From: Bacteroidales bacterium | GTDB lineage: Bacteria > Bacteroidota > Bacteroidia > Bacteroidales > WCHB1-69 | Assembly (NCBI GenBank): GCA_028703095.1 | Contig: JAQVNO010000005.1 | Span: forward strand, 1 to 37,849 | Direction of reading: 5' to 3' | DNA length: 37,849 nucleotides | Part shown: piece by piece, positions 1 through 8,800 of the stretch | Layout of the letters: each line of letters opens with the position of its first letter | Numbering within the stretch: position 1 is the stretch's first letter | Position numbers and translations under genes: made by a program | The notes under the pieces: model-generated | What the model was told of the DNA's origin: nothing | Databases searched by the model: none | Seen by the model: only the letters and a program-made list of their open reading frames with translations

Positions 1-64
1 TAACAAATTAACCGGTTTTATTTGAGTAAGTATGTTTTAATAATTACATACGTATCTTCCTGTG

Positions 65-170
65 ATTTCTAAGCTTAGTTTTATTAATTAACAAGCCTTC
101 CGTTGATCATTTCTAAGCTTAGTTTTATCCATTAGCAAGCCTTCCGTTGATCATTTCTAAGCTTAGTTTT
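65..170. repeat. 44-bp tandem repeat, 2.4 copies, each with palindrome CTAAGCTTAG
   Basis: Units at 65-108 and 109-152 are each 44 bp and differ at only a few bases (TTAATTAA versus TCCATTAG in the middle). A third partial unit occupies 153-170. Each copy starts with the perfect 10-bp palindrome CTAAGCTTAG (69-78, 113-122, 157-166) and ends in AAGCCTTCCGTTGATC. The spacing is contiguous, so this is a tandem repeat, not a CRISPR array. Confidence 0.85.
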
Positions 171-337
171 CATAGACGCATCCTTAGGTAATGAACGAAA
201 GATAGCCATGTTTCTTTCTTTGGGACGTTATAAAAGGTTCAGAATAAAATCACCTTTCAATAAGCTTTAAACGCTTTTTATAAAAAAATCAATTATAATC
301 ATTATTGTTCGATAACATTCAGCAGTATATAAACCCA

Positions 338-393
338 TTTTTTCGGAACGGAAAAACCGTCTTGCGACTTTTGTTTTTTAGACTTTAGACCTC
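338..393. repeat. Dispersed intergenic repeat, copy 1 (inverse of 11871-11910)
   Basis: The segment contains TTTTTTCGG, then AAAAACCGTCTT, then TTTTGTTTTT and a terminal GACCTC. The reverse complement of 11871-11910 shows the same ordered blocks, with about 16 fewer bases of spacer. The two copies lie in the two largest gene-free stretches of the window. Origin and function are unknown. Confidence 0.55.
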
Positions 394-481
394 ATTTTTA
401 ATTCTTAATTTTTAATTTTTAATTGCTCTCTTCACTCGCGACACTTTTTACTTTTCATTAATATATTCCATTCCTCTGGTG

Positions 482-508
482 TTGATATTACAAAAAATTA
501 TATTTTTG
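482..508 (+). promoter_or_regulatory. Bacteroidota-type promoter for hldD
   Basis: TATTTTTG at 501-508 matches the -7 consensus TAnnTTTG and lies 22 bp before the hldD ATG. A TTG at 482-484 is the nearest -33 candidate, but the 16-bp gap is shorter than usual, so the upstream element is uncertain. Confidence 0.6.
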
Positions 509-530
509 CATCTCAAACTTTAAATGCTAC

Positions 531-1502
531 ATGAACTATATAGTGATTACAGGCGCTGCCGGTTTTATTGGCAGTTGCCTGATACAAAAACTACACGAAG
601 AAGGCTACGAAAACATAGTTGCCGTCGATGATTTTTCCAAAGCGGAAAAAATGAAAAATCTTGAAAACAAGCCCTATATTTATAAAGTGAAACGTACGGA
701 ATTTTTCTTCTGGTTGGAAACAAACTACCAGCAAGTTGATTTTGTCATTCATATAGGAGCACGTACCGATACTACGGAAACAAATTGGGATATATTTCAA
801 GAGTTGAACGTAAACTATTCCCAACAAATTTGGGAGAACTGTGTCTTATACCGTTTACCGCTTATTTATGCTTCCTCGGCAGCTACTTACGGACTGGGAG
901 AACAAGGCTATGAAGACGCACACTCCCTCGTAGAAAAATTAAAACCATTGAATCTCTATGGCATTTCTAAAAACGACTTCGACAAATGGGTCCTCAAACA
1001 AGAAGAAGAACCTCCTTTTTGGGCAGGATTAAAATTCTTTAATGTCTATGGTCCCAACGAATACCATAAAAGCCGCATGGCATCTGTAATCTTTCATGCC
1101 TTCCATCAAATAAATGAAACAGGCAGCGTTAAGCTATTCCGTTCACACAACGAAAATTACAAAGATGGCGAACAATTACGCGATTTTATCTATGTTAAAG
1201 ACCTGATTGAAGTCATCACTTTCTTAATCAACCGACGACCAAAATCGGGAATTTATAATGTCGGCACCGGCATTGCCCGCTCATTTAATGATTTAGCAAT
1301 GTCAGTATTTGCTGCTATGGGCAAAAACCCCGGCATCGATTACATCGACACTCCTATGGATATACGCGATAAATATCAGTATTTTACTGAAGCTGTCATG
1401 GATAAACTGAAAGATGCAGGTTACGAAAAAACCTTTTCTACGCTCGAAGAAGGAATTACCAACTATGTACAACAATTTCTGTTACCTAAAAAGTACTATT
1501 AA
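531..1502 (+). CDS. hldD: ADP-L-glycero-D-manno-heptose 6-epimerase
   Basis: A 323-residue short-chain dehydrogenase-type epimerase. By family knowledge it converts ADP-D-glycero- to ADP-L-glycero-manno-heptose, the last step in making the heptose donor for lipopolysaccharide inner core in the cytoplasm. The N-terminal Rossmann motif GAAGFIGS lies at residues 8-15, the SSAATY stretch at 115-120, and the catalytic YxxxK pair at Y143/K147. The FFNVYGPNE stretch and the later HKSRMASV segment are typical of HldD/RfaD and distinguish it from UDP-glucose 4-epimerases. Length is normal for the family (about 310-330). It is the first gene after a long non-coding stretch and has its own promoter-like box. 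The ABC-F gene follows 77 bp downstream, so co-transcription is possible. Confidence 0.93.
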   Translation: MNYIVITGAAGFIGSCLIQKLHEEGYENIVAVDDFSKAEKMKNLENKPYIYKVKRTEFFFWLETNYQQVDFVIHIGARTDTTETNWDIFQELNVNYSQQIWENCVLYRLPLIYASSAATYGLGEQGYEDAHSLVEKLKPLNLYGISKNDFDKWVLKQEEEPPFWAGLKFFNVYGPNEYHKSRMASVIFHAFHQINETGSVKLFRSHNENYKDGEQLRDFIYVKDLIEVITFLINRRPKSGIYNVGTGIARSFNDLAMSVFAAMGKNPGIDYIDTPMDIRDKYQYFTEAVMDKLKDAGYEKTFSTLEEGITNYVQQFLLPKKYY

Positions 1503-1579
1503 AAACCAAAACATTTACTCCTGCCGGTAGTATTCCCACAATCCGCAAAAAAAGTAGATGTCAAGCCATTACACATTCA

Positions 1580-3523
1580 ATGATTAGCGTAATCCATGCA
1601 AGTATATTTTTCTCGGGCATTCCCTTATTCGAAGATATCAGCTTTGTAGTTGCCGATACCGACCGCATTGGATTGGTAGGAAAAAACGGAGCCGGCAAAA
1701 CCACTTTATTACGTATCCTCGCCGGAGAATTAGCCCATGATAAAGGAAATATTGTCATTACTAAAGGGCATAGAATAGGGTATCTGCCCCAGGAAATGGT
1801 AATGAAAACCGATAAAAATGTATGGGAAGAAACCTTAAGTGCTTTTTCAGAAATCAAACAAATAGAAGCACAAATAGAAAAATTAAACCGACAGCTCGGC
1901 GACATTAGCGATTATGAATCCCCTTCCTTTGAAAAACTAATACAATCCCTCAGCGATTTAAACCATCGCTTGGAATATTTAGATGCCGGCCACATAGAAT
2001 CAAATTCCGAAAAGGTACTTTTGGGTCTCGGATTCACCAAATCGGAATTTATGCGTCCTTTAAACACCTTCAGCAGCGGATGGCAAATGCGTGTGGCTTT
2101 GGCTAAAATACTCTTACAAAAACCGGAAATTGTTTTATTGGATGAACCTACCAACCACCTCGACATCGAATCCATACAATGGCTTGAAAATTTTTTACAA
2201 AACTATCAAGGAGCCATTATACTGGTTTCTCATGACCGCACTTTTCTCAATAAGGTAGCGAAACGTACCATCGAAATTACCTTAGGAAAGATTGAAGATT
2301 ATAACTGCAATTATTCCACCTATGTAAGCCGCCGTTTGGAGCGTATTGCACATCAAAAACAAGTTTTTGAAAATCAGCAAAAAGAAATACAAGCCATCGA
2401 ACAATTCATTGAACGCTTTCGCTATAAATCCACCAAAGCCAAACAAGTACAAAGCCGTGTGAAAATGTTGGAAAAAATGGAGGTTGTTGAAGTTGACGAA
2501 TTAGATACTTCACACATACATTTTCTGTTCCCCAATGCTCCCAATTGCAACCGCGTAGTTTTTGAAGCAGAAAAGCTATCGAAACAATACGATGAAAAAC
2601 ACGTGCTGACGGATGTGAATTTTGTAATTGAAAATCAAGAGAAAGTAGCTTTTATTGGCAAAAACGGAGAAGGAAAAACCACTTTGATGCGTATATTGCA
2701 TCAAGAATTGCCGTTAACATCGGGAAGATTACACAGAGGTGAATTGGTAAAAATAGGCTATTATGCCCAAAATCAGAATCTGCTTTTAGACCCTTCCAAA
2801 ACTGTTTTTCAAACCTTGGATGATATCGCCGTTGGAGACATCCGCCTTAAAATACGAGGTATATTAGGTAGTTTCTTGTTTTCTACCGACGACATTGACA
2901 AAAAAGTCAGCGTACTCTCCGGTGGTGAAAAGGCACGATTGGCAATTGCTAAATTACTCTTGGAGCCTTACAATGTCCTTTTACTCGACGAACCTACCAA
3001 CCACCTCGATATGCAATCGAAAGATGTATTGAAAAATGCATTACTACGCTATAACGGCACATTGATACTTGTTTCCCACGACCGTGATTTTCTACAAGGA
3101 TTAAGTGATAAAGTATTTGAATTCAAAGACAAAACTGTAAAAGTACATTTAGGGGATATACAAGAGTATTTAGAAAAACGCCAACTTGAATCTTTGCAAT
3201 CACTCAATACCCATGCTCATAACGGAAGTACTTCTCAACAACATTCGGAATCCGACACTAAAAGCCAATGGGAAAAGCAAAAACAAAAAGAAAGTGCCTT
3301 ACGCAAAGCATCCAAACACATAGAGAAAATTGAAAACGATATCCATCGCATGGAGGAAGCCATGGAAGAAATCAATCGTAGGTTAAGTGATCCCGAACAT
3401 CACGTGGATGACATTGCTTCCGGCGCATTGTACAAACAATACCAAGACTACCAAAAAAAAGTAGAAAAACTTGTTTCCGAATGGGAAATACAATGCATGG
3501 AACTCGAAAAGCTCAAAGGATGA
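1580..3523 (+). CDS. ABC-F family ATPase (Uup/YdiF-like)
   Basis: A 647-residue soluble protein with two ABC ATPase domains and no membrane segments, the layout of ABC-F proteins, which act on ribosomes and not as transporters. Domain 1 has Walker A GKNGAGKT (34-41), a modified signature FSSGWQMR (about 164-171) and Walker B LLDEPTNHLD (about 186-195). Domain 2 has Walker A GKNGEGKT (about 360-367), signature LSGGEKAR (446-453) and Walker B LLDEPTNHLD (about 468-477). Between them is the charged P-site linker region, with FIERFRYKSTKAKQVQSR as a landmark. Residues about 540-647 form a lysine/glutamate-rich coiled coil, as in Uup-type members. It ends 1 bp from the convergent minus-strand gene. 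Which ABC-F subgroup it belongs to, and whether it gives antibiotic protection, cannot be decided here. Confidence 0.93.
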   Translation: MISVIHASIFFSGIPLFEDISFVVADTDRIGLVGKNGAGKTTLLRILAGELAHDKGNIVITKGHRIGYLPQEMVMKTDKNVWEETLSAFSEIKQIEAQIEKLNRQLGDISDYESPSFEKLIQSLSDLNHRLEYLDAGHIESNSEKVLLGLGFTKSEFMRPLNTFSSGWQMRVALAKILLQKPEIVLLDEPTNHLDIESIQWLENFLQNYQGAIILVSHDRTFLNKVAKRTIEITLGKIEDYNCNYSTYVSRRLERIAHQKQVFENQQKEIQAIEQFIERFRYKSTKAKQVQSRVKMLEKMEVVEVDELDTSHIHFLFPNAPNCNRVVFEAEKLSKQYDEKHVLTDVNFVIENQEKVAFIGKNGEGKTTLMRILHQELPLTSGRLHRGELVKIGYYAQNQNLLLDPSKTVFQTLDDIAVGDIRLKIRGILGSFLFSTDDIDKKVSVLSGGEKARLAIAKLLLEPYNVLLLDEPTNHLDMQSKDVLKNALLRYNGTLILVSHDRDFLQGLSDKVFEFKDKTVKVHLGDIQEYLEKRQLESLQSLNTHAHNGSTSQQHSESDTKSQWEKQKQKESALRKASKHIEKIENDIHRMEEAMEEINRRLSDPEHHVDDIASGALYKQYQDYQKKVEKLVSEWEIQCMELEKLKG

Positions 3524-3524
3524 G

Positions 3525-4727
3525 CTATTCTTTTATAAATTTTGAAACATACATCCCCTTTGCATGCTGTACCTTTACTACATACATGCCGGGAGTAAGC
3601 GATTGAATGTGAATTTGCAAATCCGCACCCTTCACTATTTTTACAAACAACAGCTTCGCATTCAAGTCGTAAATAGTTACAACTGCCTCTTCTTCGATTC
3701 CTGTGATATACATAAACTCTGCAGAAGGATTGGGATATATTTTTATTTGTAACGCAGATTGGTCAGAAATACGAGCCGGTGTTCCATAGAAGTAATCGTA
3801 AATGGTATCGACTAAATAATGTTCGGTTCCTCCAATGTCTTGCGATGTATAAACATAGGCTCTCTCTGAATTCGGCTCAAAGGTTCCGTTATCCTTGTTA
3901 ACCATGAGCACAAGAATGGTTTCGATATCATTGTTCGTATTATAAGTATACCGCACTTTTTGTTCCGTAAGAAATTCCGTAACATCCGTACCAAAATATT
4001 GAGATAAAAGCGGATTAACATTGGGATACATATATGTTTCCGTAAGCTTTGAAGAAGCATCAAAGGTTTGCTCCACATTCATCAAAGAAAGAGGACTGTT
4101 GAAAAACAAGACACTGGCAAACATATCCGTACAATTATCTTTAGTATCATATTGATAAACTACTTGTAAATCTATTTTCATATCAGGCACATAGTCGTTC
4201 AACATAAGGACAAGTTTCGTAGGATTTTCTTTTTGATTATATGTATATTTGCCTGTGGTTGCTAATTCCCAATTCCCTTGATTCCAAGAATAAACCTTAA
4301 ATGAATCACAAGCATACATAGGGATATTCAATAAAAAAGTAACAACCAATTCATCGACTTCGCTATAATCGTCCAATCCGTAATAGATGATTTTTTCTTG
4401 TGGTGTTGATGTAGCACCGTAGTACACATTCGATGTTCTTGTTAGTATATTTATTTGATATTGATAATTCACTTTCTCTACCGTATCGTTTAATAAATTC
4501 AGACTTACTTCTTCTTTTTTAGAACCGTTGGCGTTATAGAACGTAAAGGTCTTATCCGGACCTTCTTCTATGCCATTAGAGACAGTAAAAAAATGATTTT
4601 CCGTTTCTTTTCCTTCGGAATCATAAAGGAATGCATTGATAGCAACTAAGGTTTTCGTGCTTTCTTGTGCATAAAGACCGCCGATAAGCACAAGACAAAA
4701 GAGGGTTAATAAATGTTTTATATTCAT
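3525..4727 (-). CDS. Secreted protein with T9SS type A C-terminal sorting domain
   Basis: The start is set at the ATG at 4725-4727, since MNIKHLLTLFCLVLIGGLYAQ is a clean signal peptide with an A-Q cleavage end; an in-frame extension upstream would put about 29 residues in front of it. The mature part (about 380 residues) is rich in Tyr, Asn, Asp and Thr and has repeated YxY/Y-N-x-N strands (YNANGSKKEE, YTYNQKENPTK, YTYNTNNDIE), suggesting a beta-rich extracellular protein, but no enzyme motif is recognised. The last ~75 residues, starting IKIYPNPSAEFMYI and ending YVSKFIKE, are a type A T9SS sorting domain that directs export across the outer membrane. It is convergent with the ABC-F gene. 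Substrate or binding partner is unknown. Confidence 0.85.
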   Translation of the reverse strand: MNIKHLLTLFCLVLIGGLYAQESTKTLVAINAFLYDSEGKETENHFFTVSNGIEEGPDKTFTFYNANGSKKEEVSLNLLNDTVEKVNYQYQINILTRTSNVYYGATSTPQEKIIYYGLDDYSEVDELVVTFLLNIPMYACDSFKVYSWNQGNWELATTGKYTYNQKENPTKLVLMLNDYVPDMKIDLQVVYQYDTKDNCTDMFASVLFFNSPLSLMNVEQTFDASSKLTETYMYPNVNPLLSQYFGTDVTEFLTEQKVRYTYNTNNDIETILVLMVNKDNGTFEPNSERAYVYTSQDIGGTEHYLVDTIYDYFYGTPARISDQSALQIKIYPNPSAEFMYITGIEEEAVVTIYDLNAKLLFVKIVKGADLQIHIQSLTPGMYVVKVQHAKGMYVSKFIKE

Positions 4728-4755
4728 AAATGCTTCAATTAAATATTTATTTTTG

Positions 4756-4763
4756 CAAAAGTA
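4756..4763 (-). promoter_or_regulatory. -7 box for the T9SS protein gene at 3525-4727
   Basis: Read on the minus strand this is TACTTTTG, a match to TAnnTTTG, 28 bp upstream of the chosen ATG. No good TTTG -33 element is seen at the expected distance. Confidence 0.5.
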
Positions 4764-4831
4764 CATAAAAAATACATTAAAAATAAAAAGAATATTTTTC
4801 CGTTGTTTGTACAAAAGAATATTAACAGCGA

Positions 4832-5764
4832 ATGGGTACCATAGACATTAATCAACTTCGTCAGTTCAGCAATTTAGAGCTTCTTGCCCGTCAAATGGTT
4901 GAGGGATTTATTACCGGGTTACACAAAAGTCCTTTTCACGGATTTTCGGTTGAATTTGCAGAATATCGTCCTTACAATACCGGTGAATCGACCCGCAACA
5001 TAGATTGGAAGCTCTTTGGACGGACAGACAAATTATTTGTCAAACAATTTGAAGAAGAAACGAATTTACGATGTCAGATTATTATCGATACCTCCTCTTC
5101 CATGTATTTTCCGCAACGGAAAAACCTATCACCGGCATCCCCCAATAAGTTATATTTCTCTGTCTATGCAGCGGCAGCAATCATTCAAATGCTAAAACAA
5201 CAACGAGATGCGGTAGGCTTATCGCTTTTTTCCGATAAAATTGATTTTCATACGCGCGCAAAATCCAGCAATGTACATGTCAAACTACTTACTAACGAAT
5301 TGGAAAAATTACTCTCCGCTTATGATGGTAAAAATCTGCAAACTACCAATGTAATCGACAGTTTGCATGAAATAGCCGAACGCATACATCGCCGGTCATT
5401 GGTGATAGTGTTCAGTGATATGTTCGATAATTTTCACCAAAAAGAGGAGTTGTTCTTAGCCCTCCAACACCTCCGACATAATAAACACGATGTCATTCTT
5501 TTTCATGTTTACGACGAATCTCTCGAAGTCCGTTTTGATTTCGACAACAAACCCTATAAGTTTATTGACATGGAAACAGCGGAAGTGATAAAAGTAAATG
5601 CAAATGAAATGAGAGACTTATATAGGAAATCGATGAAAACATTTAAAGATGAACTTAAAATTCGCTGCGGACAATATCAAATTGATTTGGTAGAAACAAA
5701 CATCAACGAAGGCTTCCACAAAATACTGTTGACTTATTTTCTGAAAAGACAAAAAATGTTCTAA
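4832..5764 (+). CDS. DUF58 domain protein with von Willebrand A-like fold
   Basis: A 310-residue protein. The DUF58 hallmark is EYRPYNTGESTRNIDWK at residues 44-60 followed by GRTDKLFVKQFEEETNL. A metal-ion-dependent adhesion site DxSxS sits at D86-S88-S90 (DTSSSM), and VIVFSDMFD near residue 190 supplies the second strand of the vWA-like fold. Family members usually sit beside MoxR-type AAA ATPases and Bat proteins in Bacteroidota and are thought to act as chaperone-like or assembly partners. Neither neighbour is in this window, so this copy appears solitary. No signal peptide or membrane segment is present, so it is likely cytoplasmic. It is divergent from the minus-strand T9SS gene, with 104 bp between the starts. 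Confidence 0.9.
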   Translation: MGTIDINQLRQFSNLELLARQMVEGFITGLHKSPFHGFSVEFAEYRPYNTGESTRNIDWKLFGRTDKLFVKQFEEETNLRCQIIIDTSSSMYFPQRKNLSPASPNKLYFSVYAAAAIIQMLKQQRDAVGLSLFSDKIDFHTRAKSSNVHVKLLTNELEKLLSAYDGKNLQTTNVIDSLHEIAERIHRRSLVIVFSDMFDNFHQKEELFLALQHLRHNKHDVILFHVYDESLEVRFDFDNKPYKFIDMETAEVIKVNANEMRDLYRKSMKTFKDELKIRCGQYQIDLVETNINEGFHKILLTYFLKRQKMF

Positions 5765-5794
5765 AAGATATTTTTTTTAATGCAACAAAACGGA

Positions 5795-5828
5795 TTTGTA
5801 TTTAATCATTAATAAAATTGTACCTTTG
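5795..5828 (+). promoter_or_regulatory. Promoter of the giant T9SS surface protein gene
   Basis: TTTG at 5795-5798 and TACCTTTG at 5821-5828 are separated by 22 bp, close to the Bacteroidota -33/-7 arrangement. The ATG follows 20 bp later. Confidence 0.65.
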
Positions 5829-5848
5829 TAAAATTTTTACATGTTTCT

Positions 5849-8800
5849 ATGAAACAATTTTTTCTTTATATTAGCTTTGTTTGTTTTTTTCAAGCTACTC
5901 TATTGGCTCAAGAGCATAGCAATGTTGCTTTTATTGAAAACAAAAACCAATGGGATGAAAAGATAAAATTTAAAACCGAATTTCGGGGAGGAGCTATTTT
6001 CTTTGAAAAAAATTGTATTACCTACGTATTACAAGACCGGGAAAGCGTTGAAAGAATACTTCATCGTAAATTAAGTGGTGAATTATTTACAGGGGAGGAA
6101 GATTTATTGCTTACTTATCACGCCTATAAAGTACATTTTAACAATACACAACAAAACATTGAGTACGAAGGATCGGGCGTATACCCTGATTACAATAATT
6201 ATTACATTGGCAAAAACCCCGCTCGATGGGCAAGCACGGTGCGAAAATATCATTCCATTACCTATGAGAATATGTACGAGGGTATACATTTAAACTATTA
6301 TGAAAAAAATCATTCGCTGAAATATGAATTTATCATCGAAGCAGGAAGCAATCCCGCAGCTATCAGTATGACATATGAAGGAATGGATAAACTTTTTCTT
6401 AAAAAAGGAAATCTTTATATCCGTTGCGGCAAACAGGAAGTAGTTGAATTAAGCCCCATTGCTTACCAAAAAGATAAATCCGGAGACTATAAAGAAATAC
6501 CTTGTGAATACGTAATTAAAAAAAATACCGTAACATTTAAAATCGGCAGCTATGATATTTCTGAAGCATTAATCATAGATCCCACTTTAACTTTTTGCTC
6601 CTACAGCGGTTCTTATGCCGACAATTGGGGATATACCGCTACCTATGATAGCTACGGCAATCTTTATGGTGGGGGCAGTGTGTTTGGGACAGGTTATCCC
6701 ATTACAACAGGAGCCTATCAAGTAAACTATGGTTCCGGTTCCAATGATATCGGCATTTCCAAATTCAGTTCAAATGGCGACAGCTTACTCTTCTCTACGT
6801 ATTTAGGAGGCAGCGGAAGTGAAGTCCCACATAGTTTGATTGTAAACGATAATAATGAACTATATGTTTTAGCTACTACGTCTTCCTTGAATTTTGCCGT
6901 TACCCCCAATGCTTTTGATACCAGTTTTAACGGAGGTACTCCATTTATACTCACAAATAGCATTCAGTACCTTATCGGAGTAGATATAGCAATAGCCAAA
7001 TTCAACGCCGCCGGTACCCAACTTTTAGGGTGTACGTATTACGGTGGCTCAGGCAATGACGGACTCAGTACAGACCTTCGGCTACGAAAAAATTACGCCG
7101 ATGAAGTAAGAGGAGAAATCATGGTAGATGAATATAGCAATGTGTATATTGTTTCCAGTACTGCTTCGGGCAACTTACCCACTTCTCCTTCTGCCTATCA
7201 GAAGACCTATGGAGGAGGCAGGCAAGACGGTTTGATTGCTAAATTCAATTATGATTTAAGTAATCTTATTTGGGCATCTTATTTAGGAGGCGACAGTTCT
7301 GACGTAATTTATAGTATGGCTTTTGATAATGCTTATAATGTGTATGTTTGCGGAGGAACCTATTCCAGGAACTTCCCCACTACTTCCGGTGTGATCCAAC
7401 CAACCTATGCCGGAGGCATTTCCGATGGGTTTATCGCGAAACTCTCTACCAATGGAGACCAATTATTACATTCTACTTATTATGGGAGAAGTGGGTTTGA
7501 TCAAACCTATTTAATCAAACTCGACCGTGCAAATGCTCCTTATGTCATGGGATTAACAGATGCAAGCGGCACCAGCTGGGTACAAAATGCTACATGGTAT
7601 ACTACCAATGGAGGTCAATTTATCAGTAAATTATCTACTAATTTATCACAAGTTATTTGGTCTACTGCTTTTGGCACCGGCAACACAGGTCCCGATATAT
7701 CTCCCACCGCTTTGCTGGTAGATTTATGTAAAAATATTTATGTCTCCGGATGGGGCTCTCCCCGTGTAAACAGCAATATAGGAAATAATACCGGTGGAAC
7801 AAGCGGCTTACCGATTACCATTGATGCTTTTCAAACAACTACCGATAATAATGATTTTTATTTCTTTAGTATTAGTGAAGACGCCTCCCGTTTAGTATTT
7901 GCAACCTATTTTGGCGGAAATATTTCAAGCGAACATGTAGACGGAGGTACCAGCCGTTTTGATAAAAAAGGATTTATTTACCAAGCTATCTGCTCCAGTT
8001 GCGGAGGTCATCAAGATTTACCTGTAACTCCGGGAGTAGTAAGCCAAACAAACAACAGTCCCAATTGTAATTTAGGAGTTGTTAAAATAGATTTTAATTT
8101 ACCTGCCGTTGTTGCTGATTTTACCTGTCCAAATACCATTTGTGCTCCTTATACCATTTTCTTTGATAATCGTTCTCAAGTAATATCAGCCTCAACGTCT
8201 ACGTACTATTGGGATTTTGGCGACGGAACGTATTCCACTTTAAAAAATCCATCACATTTATATACCAAATCCGGAACCTATAAAATTAAACTCATTGTGA
8301 GCGATACCGGAAGTTGTAATTATTATGATACATTAATCCGAGAATTAGTAGTATTGTCAAACTCAAACGACACTTTACCCGACAAATACATGTGTCAAGG
8401 AGATTTTACTCAAATAGGTATCTCACCGGCCGGAAATCCCAATGTTTCGTATTCTTGGCTACCAACAAACGACTTAAACAATCCGAACATTGCCAATCCT
8501 ATCGCTTCAAATTCGTCTACACACATGTATTATCTATATATCAGTGATGGTTTTTGTGTAGATACCTTCCGACAAGTTGTAAACGTTATTCCCGTATATT
8601 TAGAAGTTGAGCCTAGTGATACTGCTTGTTTGGGTGATACTGTCTTTCTTCAAGCTACTTCTCATTATGGCTGGACAAATTATGTGTGGTCAACAAATAA
8701 AAATTTTTCAGATACTTTGAATCGTCCAACTTCCAATGCTGTCGGAAAAGATGTATTGATGGGCAACAATATCTATTACATAAAAATGTCGAATAAGTAT

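Larger units (their letters stand above)
1..530. other. Gene-free lead-in upstream of hldD
   Basis: No convincing coding region is present on either strand. The stretch holds a 44-bp tandem repeat near its left end, a segment at 338-393 that recurs in inverted orientation near 11871-11910, an AT-rich run with repeated TTTTTAATT words around 395-425, and the promoter-like box just before hldD. No tRNA-like or other RNA gene is apparent. Confidence 0.7.

Noticed and set aside
65-170. CRISPR array
   Set aside because: The units are contiguous with no unique spacers, and there are no cas genes.
1561-2175. Minus-strand open frames over the ABC-F gene
   Set aside because: Antisense shadows; the plus-strand frame has all ABC-F motifs.
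4728-4814. Extended N-terminus of the minus-strand T9SS protein
   Set aside because: It would put about 29 residues before a perfect signal peptide and cover the promoter box; the ATG at 4727 is better.
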